NCBI GenBank assembly: GCA_018292915.2
Contig: JACVVK020000344.1
Location: 197,501-261,500 of the forward strand
Length of the DNA stretch: 64,000 bases
DNA from: Batillaria attramentaria
Lineage: Eukaryota > Mollusca > Gastropoda > Batillariidae
Direction of reading: 5' to 3'
Shown: positions 33,695 through 54,839 of the stretch, in pieces
How the letters are laid out: every line of letters starts with the position of its first letter
How positions within the stretch are numbered: position 1 is the first letter of the stretch
Position numbers and translations under genes: made by a program
Notes under the pieces: generated by a model
What the model was told of the DNA's origin: nothing
The model's database searches: none
Seen by the model: only the letters and a program-made list of their open reading frames with translations

Positions 33695-33806
33695 ATTGTC
33701 TTCCTTTTTATTTTAGTCTGGCAAAGAAGGATTAGCCGCGAAATAGTCTTTGTTGCTTGCGCGGCGTTAAGCCCTAACTAACTAACTAACTAACTAATTA
33801 ACTAAC
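33695..33806 (+). mobile_element. Short TAAC-tailed retroposon
   Basis: CTGGCAAAGAAGGATTAGCC, GAAATAGTCTTTGTTGCTTG, CGCGGCGTTAAGCCC, then (TAAC)n. Longer at its 5' side than the 36164 copy. Confidence 0.8.
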
Positions 33807-34253
33807 TCTTCTGGGTGAGAATAACATTGACACATGCGTTATGGCGTCATTGAGCCTGTGGGAGACACATTTCTGCCATTATTCGCTGTATACAGAATCC
33901 AAGAAGCACCTTTCAATCCTCCGTTTTATAAGAATTTACGAGAAAAAAAAAATTGTTGTTGTTGTTGGGTTTTTGTTTGTTGTTTTTAATTCTTATATTT
34001 GTCGTCGTTATTGTTGCTGTTTGCTTCGTTTATCTTCTTGTTGCTGCTGTTTTGGGCGAGGGGATGGGAGTGGGGGTGGGGAATGCAGGGGAAGGTGGGA
34101 GGGGGAGGAGTGACAGTTTTTATGCATAACTAAACCGACATACAGATAGCAGTAGCTCAGAGACGTCATTCCAGTCGGAACTAAATCTTGTTCACGAGAG
34201 GTTTTGAAAGGAAAGATAGTGAAACAAAAAACAAACAAAAAAACTGCTGATGA

Positions 34254-34472
34254 TTACTGGGGTGAGGCACTGAAGAGATGAGTCTTCAGGCGTTTCCGGA
34301 ACGCGGTAATGCTGACTGCCTCCTTCACTGTCTCAGGGAGAGAGTTCCACAATTTCGGCGCTGCATTTTTGAAGGACCATTCGTACCTCTTCTTACTGGT
34401 GTCGTCAGTCAAAGGGGGCCGCAGACGGAGAGAACTTGCAGACCGCAAGTTGCGGGCTGGCTGGTGGTACAC
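34254..34472 (-). pseudogene. LINE RT C-terminal fragment
   Basis: The minus-strand frame carries TDDTSKKRYEWSFKNAAPKL, then WNSLPETVKEA, FRKRLKTHLF and a stop. The pattern (aromatic residue, AP-LWN-LP, FK..LKT.LF) is the standard C-terminus of CR1/L2/jockey-type LINEs. No polymerase core remains. Confidence 0.82.
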
Positions 34473-34903
34473 AGGTACCCGAGTTCCTGCATATACGTGG
34501 GGGCAGTGTTGTTACTGAACGACAGTAAGCGTTTGATCTCGTTCAGCGTTTACGTTTTGCCTGTGTGCTTACGGAAAGTGTTGTAAGCCAGATGGGTTAT
34601 TGGCAACCATAATTATTAGCTGCTCGACAGGGGGTATTAAACCTAGTCTGGGGCACCGACCACAGAACACATTTGAATGTTGACCACCCTTCCTGGGCCG
34701 AAATGTGTTAAGGTTTAAAGGTATTAAGCCAAATGATCCTGACGTCGGGGTTTCTCATTTTAATTATATCTGTTTGTTTGTTTTTTGGCTTTTTTGTTTG
34801 TTTCTTTGTTGTTGTTGTTGTTGTTTCATACTTGTTAATCACGATTTTATTTACGAATAATTATTAATTTGTATACATAGAACAAGACCTCTTAAGTACC
34901 ATT

Positions 34904-34935
<32 letters not shown>

Positions 34936-35235
34936 TCCTGAGCTGGTTGTATGATCTGCCCTATTATTGCGATCTGTCATAATTATCTGTGTGTGCTTTC
35001 ATGCAGTCTCTACTTTTCTTAATATCCGAATAAAAGTTCGTAACAGAACCACAGTAGGCTGGACAAATGTTATACACACGAACTATTGTAAAGATCAGAT
35101 TAACCCAGTCAGTGAGGCGTGCCTAATCCTAATCTTTCACAGTATGCACAGTAAAGCCTGAAACGGTTCACTCTGCTGTACAGAGCCAATCAAAACTTTC
35201 CCGTTTCGCCCTACAACTCTGCAGCTCGGATGTAC
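34473..35235. other. Gene-free stretch
   Basis: A (TTTC)n array at 34904-34937, (GTT)n at 34808-34826. No supported gene. Confidence 0.45.
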
Positions 35236-35239
35236 TACC

Positions 35240-35705
35240 CCAGTTGTAAGTGCCCCGGGTGTGAGCAGCTTAAGGCTGGAAGTGCCCCAGGCCGATGCAG
35301 TTTGGGACTAGAAGTGCGCCGGGTCAGTGCAGCTTGAGGCCAGAAGTGCCCCGGGTCAGTGCAGCTTGAGACTAGAAGTGCCACGGGTCAAAGCAGCTTG
35401 AGGCCAGAAGTGCCCCGGGTCAAAGCAGCTTGAGGCCAGAAGTGCCCCGAGTCAAAGCAGCTTGAGGCCAGAAGTGCCCCGGGTCAAAGCAGCTTGAGGC
35501 CAGAAGTGCCCCGAGTCAAAGCAGCTTGAGGCTAGAGGTGCCCCGGGTCAATGGAGCTTGAAGCCAGAAGTGCCCCGGGTCAAAGCAGCTTGAGGCCATA
35601 AGTGCCCCGGGTCAATGCAGCTTCAGGCCAGAAGTGCCCCGGGTCAAAGCAGCTTGACGCTCGAAGTGCCCCGGGTCAATGCAGCTTGAGGCTGGAAGTG
35701 CAAAG
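35240..35705. repeat. 32-bp GC-rich minisatellite, about 14 copies
   Basis: The unit is AGTGCCCCGGGTCAAAGC followed by AGCTTGAGGCCAGA, with AATGC, AGTGC and TGGAG variants. Each unit carries a CCCGGG site with a CpG. The array ends about 255 bp before the start codon of the sushi-domain gene, so it lies in its upstream region. Confidence 0.95.
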
Positions 35706-35960
35706 GAGCCAAACGATCTGGGGACGAATGTCCGCAGAGGCAGTTCGCTGAACGGAGTGACTTTCTCCGCAGCGCAGAATGGAAACGGCTGTACTGACCA
35801 GTTCACTCGTATGATCGCATTGTACCAGTTCTTACAACCTGCCATGAGGTTAACTTACATGGTACGTGCGTGGGCTGTTGTCGCTTGTTGATTTTATATT
35901 CGTGTTCACACAAAACATTACCGATGTCACAGGTAATCGCGGTCATAGAGAGGTAACAAT

Positions 35961-45881
<9,921 letters not shown>

Positions 45882-45939
45882 GTAGTAAAGCTTTGTAATG
45901 TACAGTATCTACAAACAGCTGTTTGCCTGTTTGTTGTGT

Positions 45940-46050
45940 GTGTCTTTTTTTGGGTGGTTGTTGTTGCTGTTCTTGTTTTCTTTTGTTTGGGGGTTGTTGT
46001 TGTTGTTGTTGTTGTTGTTTTCTTTTGTTTCGGGGTTGTTGTTGTTGTTC
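45940..46050. repeat. G/T-rich (GTT)n tract after sushi exon 4
   Basis: GTTGTT runs separated by TTTTCTTTTGTTT, duplicated once. Confidence 0.8.
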
Positions 46051-46279
46051 TGATTAAGTGCATGCCGACTGTTCGCTTGCTATTTTATACATCTCTTTTT
46101 GTGTTTAATTATTATTATTGACTTTTAAAAAAATATTCTTGTGTGCACTTGAAATCAATAGACAATGTGTATGTGTGTACGAGTGCTTGCAACATCTGTT
46201 CGCTGTTTGTTTGTTTGTTGTTGTTTTATTTTGTGCATTAATCTGTCTGTTTTTCTTGTTTTATTCCTTATTTTGTTAG

Positions 46280-46385
46280 TTAATAGTAGTTTTTAGCAAC
46301 GGCAGGTATGAAAACTGACTACTCGACGTCAACTGCCTCTACCGTTGTAAAATAAAGATTCATTGATTCATTGATTCTGTGTGAA
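46280..46385 (+). mobile_element. LINE 3'-end fragment with (ATTG)n tail
   Basis: GTTTTTAGCAACGGCAGGTA and CTCTACCGTTGTAAAATAAA match the tail of the LINE at 24580-24640 (TAGCAACGGCAAGT, CTACCGTTGTAAAATAAAGG). It ends with ATTCATTGATTCATTGATTC. The AATAAA at 46351 lies 470 bp after the sushi stop codon and could serve as that gene's polyadenylation signal. Confidence 0.8.
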
Positions 46386-46393
46386 GCATCCTA

Positions 46394-46513
<120 letters not shown>

Positions 46514-46982
46514 GTCGCTGGAACATACTGTTTTTGTTCATCGAGTTTCCAAACTCAGAAATTTACATTTATACCTTCGAAGTCATCCCACATTCCTGAT
46601 ACCTGAGACAAGTATTGTCTTGTTTCAATTTGCAAGCGTTTCATTTTTTTTTTCTTTCCCTTCCGCATTTAAGCGCCATTTTATTGATTGTCATGATTAA
46701 TTTTGTAAGTCTATCTCGGTGGCACATTGAATAATTTTTTAGTTGTTCTCGCAGCTGAGCTGAAATTTTAATTTCCTGAAACAGGAATGGAAATTTGAGT
46801 GCAATTAGGAAGGAAAGATTTTTTTTTTAAAGGCCACATCCGGAGCTGAACAATATTACAGGGTCTCCGCAATGGAAAACTGTATTCATTATACTGACTC
46901 ATTTCTTTCTTTTTAATTTCTTTTTAAATCATCTTTGTAATTATCTTTTTGGGGTTTTCATGACACAAGAACAAGAACACAG

Positions 46983-47250
46983 TGACTACCGGTCCCGTAG
47001 TTCCGGGGCCTGGTTTACGCCGGGATATTTATGACAGGAAGCGTGGAATGCGGCCCTGTCCCGCAGTCCCAAACCACACGGACCTCCATAGCAGCATCAT
47101 ACCATCATCCTCATCTTCATCATCATGCACAATAAAAATTGCCCCAGCTTCCGAGCCCTCCGTGGATTCCACCCATTACTTTGGGAGGAACATCACTGGA
47201 GCTGGCAAAGATTTGGGTCAGCAAAAAACAAAAAACAAAAAAAAACCATA
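46983..47250 (+). other. Possible alternative terminal exon of the sushi gene
   Basis: Preceded by CAAGAACACAG. If the donor at 45878 is used (phase 2), this segment extends the tail by about 16 residues, DYRSRSSGAWFTPGYL, then stops. A different frame from the same acceptor is open for about 89 codons (TTGPVVPGPGLRRD, polyserine, SVDSTHYFGRN), but no phase-1 donor upstream would reach it. Either reading is unproven. Confidence 0.3.
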
Positions 47251-47699
47251 GTGATGTATAAGGACAAAGTGACATGGTAGACTAGTAATACAGAGACATC
47301 AAGACAAGTAGACTGACATAAAAGAGGCATACTGACGTGAAAGACTAATAGGCCGTGGGCCAGAGGCCTCTAAAAGGCCTAGTTTTTGAGTTTTTTTCAA
47401 ATTTGTGGGAATCACTAAATTTTAAGTGTCCCTAAATGTAAATTTCACGCTGATTTCAAATCTGAAGAGATCCCAAACGTAAGTATGCGCACTACTTCAG
47501 AAAATGAGGGACAAGTCTGTGATGACCCTTCATAAGAAGTATCAATACTGTGATGTTTTGTGGCTGCAAATGATGCACTATTCTATTCAAAACAATCTGT
47601 CTTGTCCCTTTTGCCTATGACAATATAAACTATACATGATTAGTAAACAAATTTGGCAGTTAAGGTTACTTGCAGGTAGGAAAAATATAAGAGAGATAA

Positions 47700-49130
47700 T
47701 AAGAAGATAAGAACTTTATTAATCCCCTCAGGAAAATTTATCGTGTACAGCTCTTGATCACATAATACACAGTACAACTATTATGACACAATAACAAAAT
47801 CTCCATGAAGAAATCAGCCATGCACCCACACGCGCGTCCACCCATCACATATATATATATATATATGCACCCACACACTTAAGTGACTTATCCATAGTCA
47901 TAGCATACACTCTTCTCATGCATACCGCCATGCCACACACCACAAAGTGAAATAACCTGCACACATAATACATACTACATAGTGAAGCTACGTATTATAA
48001 TTACATTATTAAAAACAAATCTACAATTCAGGGGATACTACTATAGTTCATCATAGGCACTGATCTACTGGTGTACGCCTATGTAATTTACACCATGCAT
48101 CCACGCACTCTTCACTCATACACCCATCAAATACACTCCTGGCAGAAATACTGTTATGAATTTCATGATTAAGAAGAAAACTGTAATTCAAAATAATTTA
48201 GTCCATCACAAAAACAAAATCTCCACATAAAATCAACCATGCTTTGCACACTTATCTGCTCATCCACATATCACATGCGCACACACACTCAGCCATAGTC
48301 GTACACTCCACACCTCCACGCCATACATCACCTGGTGAAATACATTCGGATTTCCAATGCACTAGTCATCTTGCCTCATAATTTCAAACATAATATAAAA
48401 AGAACTAAAACTGTTAGAATACTTTGAGAACACAACCACAACAGGGGTTATTTCACTTTAGCAGCACACTGTACAGCAGCAACAGGTAGTGGACGGCACG
48501 CTCTGAAAACAGACTAAGACCTACAGTTATCTGATCAAAGCTAAGTTCTAATCATCAATTAAACGCTTTAGTAGCTTCAGGCAAGAAAGATCTCCTATGC
48601 CTTTAAGTTTGGCTTGCAGGAGTAATTATTCTCCCACTGAATGTACTTCTCTGGCCCTCGATGAGGCTGAACAGGGGGTGTCACTGTCAGACACTGGACA
48701 TGACAGAGATGTTTTTTTCTCAAGTCTCTTATAATAAATTATCACTTCAAGCCTCTTCTGGGGTTTCCCCACCACTGACTCAGCTTTCTTTACAACTTTG
48801 TCCACTCTACCCCTGTCCTGTTTTGAGATCTGACTACCCCAACAGACACAGCCCAAGAAGAGGACACTGCCTACAAAAAGTACAATGGACATGTATACAT
48901 ACATGTGTGTAAAACATGTTCAGAGTTTTCTCACTAGCATCAAAAGAGTGTAATTTCCTCAAGGAGTACAGTCTGGATTGAGATTTCTTTATCACATGAT
49001 CAGTGTTAGCATTCCAGTTCAGTCTGCTGTCAATAATCACCCCCAAGTATATAATATATAGGTCAACCCTCTGAAATACCTCCCCCTTAATATCTACAGG
49101 ATCAACTGACAACATACTTGGCTTTTTTCC
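47700..49130 (-). pseudogene. LINE nested in the DNA transposon
   Basis: On the minus strand, frames 49115-48834 and 48904-48626 carry IIYLGVIIDSRLNWNANTDH, VIKKSQSRLYSLRKLHSF, CVCWGSQISKQDRGRVDKVV and KKAESVVGKPQKRLE, then RSTFSGRIITPAS in a third frame. This is the thumb and C-terminal region of a CR1-group or related LINE, with two frameshifts. The 3' UTR runs to AATAAAGTTCTTATCTTCTT at about 47705. The palm is absent. Confidence 0.85.
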
Positions 49131-49605
49131 CTGAAATCAATTACCATTTCTCTGGTCTTACCAATACTGAGATGTAAAAAATGACACCACTCAACAAAGT
49201 TTATTGTAAAGATGGGCAACAAACATCATAATATATTATATTGGGAATGAGGAGATTGAGACGCAGCAGTATGCAATAAAGCTGAAAAAAAAAAAAACCT
49301 CCTGACTGAGTACAGTGCCATTAGTATTTAAAACGATAAAGTTGAACAGCATAACGAAACAGTAATGCTCATAATTACTTACAATACAAGGCAGAAAACT
49401 GCATGGTCTGTTTTCACGGTCTCTTGGTGTAGCACCTGAATGCCCTGTCTCATCATCTGACTGGTCTGTGAGAATTTAAACTGGTGTTGTCACACTCTCA
49501 GATATTGTGGCTTTAATTGTTAATACCTCAGACGTCACTGTCAGAATTTACACTGGCGTTGCCTTAGCCCCCAATGCTGTGGCTTTACCAGTAATTTCTG
49601 TCACC

Positions 49606-50552
49606 TCAGATATCACTGTCATACTCTGATGTGTCACTGTCACAATCTGAAGCACCATCACACACCTGGCTCTCAGCTTCATCTGCACTGTTAGCTACAT
49701 GTAAGATGTCTTGTGCAGTGGCAAGAATCTTTCTCTTTACAGTCCCACTGACATCAGCAAATTTGTCCAGCCAAACTTCATTAATAGAAGTACCACACAT
49801 CCACACCAATAAATTGAACAAGCCCACAAGAACCATCTCCATAGCATGCTCCGTTGTGAGATCCTTGCTGTCAGCAGGCCATACTGCTGGTGATGTCACT
49901 GACATGACCTGCTCCCTCAGATACATGCTCCCATGGTAAAGTTGCCTCTTGTTGGCCTCATCTGAAAAATATTGTACCAGCAACAGGCATATAGTGACCT
50001 TAGGCAGGATGCTTGGCACAGCTGAAATACTCCCCGATCCCCTCCCCAAACAACTCAATTAGTACTGATCTAGGAAGTAGTGGAACTCTCGATTTTTTTA
50101 TTTTTTTTAAATATACGCTATTCATCGTGCTACGTTGAAGTTGACCGTGACTACAAAGAAGTCTAGACCTGTCTATATTATGAGGTCCGGCAACGTAATT
50201 ATCAAGATCACTGAAAAATGCTCATATTATCATTGTGATTACATACTATTTTCACGAACTTCTCATTCAATTTAATAAATCAAACCTAATCCGAAGCACC
50301 ACGAACAAAAGTTGCAGAAACTTACCTTGAACTATGATATGCCTGTAATCGATTGTAGCATTTCTTGTGAAACCCTGCCTCGTCAACGTTGAGGTCACTA
50401 AAGGCTTCCAAAGAATGACGAGCGACGTCTCCTTGAGTGCAGACGAACAAAGACCACCTTTCGCGACATTCCGAGACTCTTTGCATCGTTTTCTCGCTGA
50501 AAGAAAACTGTTTCACTACCGTTGGTCGCCCGTACAAAGCGTGGGCAGCCAT
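49606..50552 (-). pseudogene. Transposon-encoded protein, two exon-like parts
   Basis: Part 1 (50552-50326) starts at Met with AAHALYGRPTVVKQ and has SLEAFSDLNVDEAGFHKKCY, resembling the FHKKCY-type N-terminal block of uncharacterised transposon-derived animal proteins. It ends at a good donor (CAAG/GTAAGT). Part 2 (from 49961 or upstream, to the stop at 49606) has GSMYLREQVMSV, SPAVWPADSKDL, GLFNLLVWMCGTS and an acidic Asp/Ser tail. The phases of the visible splice sites do not match (phase 2 donor, phase 1 needed), so the gene is broken or a small exon is missed. No catalytic DDE region was found between the TIRs. Confidence 0.5.
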
Positions 50553-50827
50553 TTTGTTTCCAAGCGTAGTCTCTTTCTGATTGGTCGAAAAATTAATTTA
50601 TTCATCAAGTGAATGAATCGGCGCCTCTTCAGTAAAATCCGATTACCTCCCTTACAAGCTCTTTCTAATTATCTTTCATCCGCGATTAAAAACCAGTGCG
50701 CAACATTTCAGCTGAGATCTCCCAGTTTCTATCTAGTTATGGTGTATTATTGATGATAAAAACCAGAAAATGTCATTTGCATTGCAAAAATATTTTATGA
50801 CACGAAAACCGAGGGCGGCCCACGGCC

Positions 50828-51525
50828 TATAATAGTAATACATGGACACGACATAACAGGCTAGCAATACAGGCTGGCTGTACTACGTCACTCGGCGCTC
50901 AAACATGGCGGACAGTACACAAAATACTGACTCATTTCAAAAAGAACAACGTGTGTGTCTGGTATATGACAACGTTGAACAATCCACGTAAAGTTTAGAG
51001 CAAACATTTCGTCTTTGAAGGCGTTGAACGTACTTGTAAACATTGCTTGACGCAATAACTGTATATGACGTATGCCTGGCATTACAACGGGGTGTGCCAA
51101 CATTCCGGGCTTAAGCCGGCTCTTAACTGGGCACTGCGGAGCGCCACAGTGCTGTCCACAGTTGTGATTTTTTTTTTTTTTTTTTTTTTGGGGGGGGGGG
51201 GTCCGCCGCTGTGGCGTCATCACAGCAACCTGGATTTCAAATAGCCACAACTGTGACTGGTTTCCACAACAGATTCTGACTGGCTGTACTACGTCACTCG
51301 GCGCGCAAACATGGCGGACAGTGCACCTTCAATCGGTTTGTCACCGAGCACAGCTTTGTTCAGTTCTGTAGTTAGTAAACACACCGAGCGCAACGACTGT
51401 GATGTGCACATGTGTGCTTCGCGCGCTGTGCCCAGTTAAGAGCAGGCTTTACAGATCGACTTTGGCTGGTTTCGACTACGAGAGCAAGATTTCATTCAAG
51501 GGAGGGGATGCTACCATTTTTATGC
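50828..51525. other. Stretch with a duplicated promoter-like segment
   Basis: GGCTGTACTACGTCACTCGG followed by CGC-CAAACATGGCGGACAGT occurs at 50877-50920 and again at 51282-51325, a dispersed duplication about 405 bp apart. Between them are T- and G-runs. No reading frame is supported. Confidence 0.5.
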
Positions 51526-51529
51526 TCAC

Positions 51530-51840
51530 AGATCGTTCTGAGCTATTTTCATGGTATTTATCATTACACCACTTCGACACCTGGACAGTGACAGCGTCTG
51601 TAATGCTGGCACTGAGCCAACAGAGGCGTACTCGATGACGCGGCGACCACACTAAGCGCTCCAGTGGTGTAACAACAGAAGCTCGCGCAAAGTGTAAACA
51701 ACATTGTATCGCACTAAGAGCTGTACTAACCATCTAGATAAAGTATTTCGAGCGTACAAGCGCACTCACAGGCGAGTCTGTTCCATAACATAAACTGGCT
51801 TAGCAAAGCTGGATAGTAACCCGTTTAAAATTGACTTATC
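51530..51840. repeat. Dispersed repeat R1, copy
   Basis: ACACCACTTCGACACCTGGA, GTGACAGCGTCTGTAATGCT, AAGTGTAAACAACATTGTAT, AAGTATTTCGAGCGTACAAG and AAACTGGCTTAGCAAAGCTG. A second partial unit (CTCGCAAAGTGTAAACAACA) follows at 51880-51960. Confidence 0.8.
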
Positions 51841-52466
51841 CACAGTTTTGTGAGAACAGGTCACAATTTCTTGACAGCTCTCGCAAAGTGTAAACAACAT
51901 TGTATTGCACGGAGAGCTGTACTAATCATCAAGATAAGAGTATTTTGAGCGCAACGAGGGAGCACTCATTCGCCTCTGGCTGTCTGTGTCCGCTGTGAGC
52001 TCAAATTTCGGGCAGGCCGTACAAGTCGCATGCGGTCGATGGCAACATCACAAATTTACAGAGCTCTAAACTAGACTTTGGAAAGACCAGTGACTCAACA
52101 GTGGCGGCGGTGACACAGTAGGAGTTTGCTCATCCTGACACACGCCTCTTTAAATGAAACTTGAGAAGGAAGCGGGCTGCCACGATCTTGGTAAACAAAG
52201 ACAGATTGAGAGGAGTAAATGAGACCCTTGGTGAATCTAGATTCTCTTCAGTCAGGACTCCAGTCATAAACACGTCTACGGTAGACTTCCCAATCTAATT
52301 ACTCTGAGAGAAATCGGTGTGCTTGGCTCTAAACCAGGTTTCTGGGCTGGAAAACAAAACCTCTGAGGTGCGTTCTAAATTTGCTCGCAGAAATCAAAGG
52401 GTTTTTTTTTATCGTTAGGAATACATTTCTCGTGACAGCGTATGTGCTTCTTCTCCTCTGTGTGTG

Positions 52467-52485
52467 TGCGTGCGTGCGTGCGTGC

Positions 52486-52545
<60 letters not shown>

Positions 52546-52562
52546 CGGCGCGCGCGCGCGTG
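52467..52562. repeat. (GTGC)n(GT)n(GC)n alternating tract
   Basis: GTGC tetramers, then GT, then a GC block with a GCCGGC interruption. Strong Z-DNA-type sequence. Confidence 0.93.
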
Positions 52563-53110
52563 CGGTAAGCGTGAGGGCGAGTTTTTGTGTTCATTTGTGA
52601 TGTGTTTTTACGTTTTATTTCGTAGTGTTGATAATTCTCCATGATACGTTACCTCAATTCTTACCAAGTAAATTCGGGGTTGTGCACTAGTGGCCTCACT
52701 AAACAAACCAATAATAATAATAATAATAATAATACATATCTGCATGGATTTAAAATTTGGCTCGGTGGAATGTTGCACTTTGATTATACTCGTGTTCGCT
52801 GCACCAAGAGCCGTTAAGGAACCGTAAATCTGGACTGTTTTTCGCGTACAGGGCCAAAACCCGAAAAAGTGTCAGAAACGTGGGAGACTCGTGCGCGGTA
52901 CGACACGCTATTTCCATGTTTACTGGGCTTATCTTATATTTTGTGTTTTGGAACAGCCTCGCTTCTGTACGCTCAAAATACTCTATCAATGATAATAAAA
53001 TGATTAGTAGAGCTCTTAATGCGATACAATGCTGTTACACTCTATGTGAAAGGTCGAAAATTCAAATTCTTCTACTCAGCGGTTGACCGTGCCCGACAAG
53101 CCTCTTATCG
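52563..53110. other. Stretch with inverted R1 fragment
   Basis: 52965-53065 reads as the inverse of repeat R1 (TACGCTCAAAATACTCTATC, TAGAGCTCTTAATGCGATAC). A (TAA)n array at 52711-52733. No gene. Confidence 0.5.
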
Positions 53111-53116
53111 AGTCCT

Positions 53117-53320
53117 GGGCCCGCATGTAAGAGTCGGGGTTTAAGGAGTTTAGCCCCGGATTAGAGTCTAACCTCGAACTACTTCTAGGGTTAAATTTTT
53201 TGTTTTGTTTTGTTTTGTTTTATATCAAGAAGGGGGCCCATTCCAGCAAGGTGCCTAAGCCGTTACAGAAGGATTTTTTTTTCTTTCTTCGCTTCCTTTT
53301 TATTTAATTACGTCTACGTA
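53117..53320. mobile_element. GGGCCC-ended MITE, truncated
   Basis: The left terminus GGGCCCGCATGTAAGAGTCG and the interior (TTAGAGTCTAACCTCGAACT, AGCAAGGTGCCTAAGCCGTT) are present. The right terminus is missing beyond the CGCTTCCTTTTTATTTAATT segment. Confidence 0.8.
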
Positions 53321-53529
53321 ATGCAATGCTAGACGCCATCAAAACGGCTCAGAACGATCTGAGATCATTAAAATCTTAAATATTAGACTTTTAACCAATA
53401 AACTATAATATCAAAGATCTTGGAAACATAAAGATAGTTCACTTACCTCCCTTTGAGGGACAACGCGTAAGAGTTGTCTGCGCGCATTAGCGCGCATCCC
53501 GCAGATCTACGCAGTAATGGCAGTGTGGC

Positions 53530-53650
53530 AGAAAGCCAGAAACGACGCAAAAATTCGGGCGTACAATGGTGTGCAGCGCCGAATTGCTGTCAGAAGCGAA
53601 CACCAGGAACGGGAAAACCTTTCTTTAGATTTCCCACATGAAAAAAAGAG
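53530..53650 (+). pseudogene. THAP zinc-finger exon, damaged
   Basis: The frame through 53561-53641 reads VQWCAAPNCCQKR, then GTGKPFFRFP, the first half of a THAP C2CH finger (C-x4-C and the F-F-R-F-P block). A TGA follows at 53639. The next residues expected in the family (basic, KKR-like) are found in another frame across an A7 run, so a frameshift or base-calling error at the homopolymer is likely. A donor GTAGGT follows at 53651. No in-frame ATG precedes the domain closely. THAP fingers are DNA-binding domains of P- and Kolobok-type transposases and of host factors derived from them. Confidence 0.7.
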
Positions 53651-54390
53651 GTAGGTATGCCTACGATATCGAAGTTGGAGCCAAGATCGGTATCGAAGTT
53701 GGAGCCAAGATTATGTTTTCTCCCAAACCTAACACACAGCATCACACGTGAAAACCAAAATCGCCGCATCCACGACATGTGACTGGCATAAATTTAGTAT
53801 AGAATCCGCATGCTTGTAAAAAGTCTCTGTTTGTTTGACCCAACCCTACACTAGCCGCCGTAAAACATCTTAACGAAATAAACAAAAACGAAGATGTCAG
53901 CGACTGACAGGTGGTCTCCCCCATATATTTCGCATGTGTTTTAGGCCTATGGAAAACATAAGTATTTTCAAAGTTCCGGAGAACGAACGAAAGATCTAGT
54001 TTGGCTTTCATTGCTGTACGTAGGCTAAGTAGTGCATTTCGTTCGATGTCAGTGTTCAAGTAAAACTAGTACGGAACACAGAAAGATCGAATAGCTGTGC
54101 GAGAGATCCAAAGATGGCCCGGACGCATCCGCTGAATACTTCCTGCTCTCAGCATTAATCATATCTGCGACCGACGATCCAGCAGAATCTATGTTGTATG
54201 ATACACCACCGCCAACAAAACAACAAAAACAACACCAAAACCTGATGTCTGCGCCTGTCACGTGTGTTTACTGCATGCAAACCTCTTGATTTTTTAGAAA
54301 AGAGTTCTGTACATACCTACAGATTTCCCCCCAACAGTATGTGAACTGGAAAAAGTGCCGATGAACGTACCTGCCGCCGTATGAGTGACA

Positions 54391-54392
<2 letters not shown>

Positions 54393-54468
<76 letters not shown>
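54393..54468. repeat. (GT)n microsatellite inside the THAP element
   Basis: Pure GT array of about 75 bp. Confidence 0.95.
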
Positions 54469-54469
<1 letters not shown>

Positions 54470-54839
54470 GATGCAGCTAGCCGCTAGCACAGTTTAAGTC
54501 ACCATTTGTAAAGTAGTCCGAAAAAAAAAAAACGCTGTATCTGCGTCAGCCGCGTGTGTTTACTGTTTGTTTACACTGCATGGACACGTACCACTTGAGT
54601 TTTTTTTTTTTTTTTTTTTTAACAAGAAAGCGGGGGAAAAAATGGTTGTTTTTCAACAGGAGTACCAAAAGAAGTATTTCCCCGTTTATATTTGTCTGTT
54701 ATTTGAACAAATCGGCGCAGAACACAATTGCAAGCCCGGCTTTTGTCACCGCTTTCCACTTTCCGCCATGCCGTCACTATAGGGGCCAGATCTAGGATGC
54801 GCGCTAATGCGGGCAGACAACTCTTCACGTTGTCCCGCT

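Larger units (their letters stand above)
47350..50827. mobile_element. 3.5-kb DNA transposon with 11-bp TIRs and TA flanks
   Basis: GGCCGTGGGCC at 47350-47360 is matched by GGCCCACGGCC at 50817-50827, and both ends are flanked by TA (47348-47349 and 50828-50829). Inside, the right half carries minus-strand exons (49606-50552). The middle is occupied by a nested LINE (about 47700-49130). TA duplications fit several superfamilies. The encoded protein is not a recognisable Tc1/mariner transposase, so the class is left open. Confidence 0.72.
53457..54836. mobile_element. 1.4-kb DNA transposon with TIRs of about 52 bp and a THAP exon
   Basis: The left terminus GGGACAACG...AGAGTTGTCTGC, CGCATTAGCGCGCATCC, AGATCT (53457-53508) is matched in inverse at 54788-54836. 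The arms differ by a few bases. The interior holds a THAP-type zinc-finger exon and a (GT)n array but no room for a full transposase, so this is a deletion derivative. No clear target duplication is seen. Confidence 0.8.

Noticed and set aside
35240..35705. CRISPR-like array of 32-bp units
   Set aside because: Units abut with no unique spacers, so it is a minisatellite.
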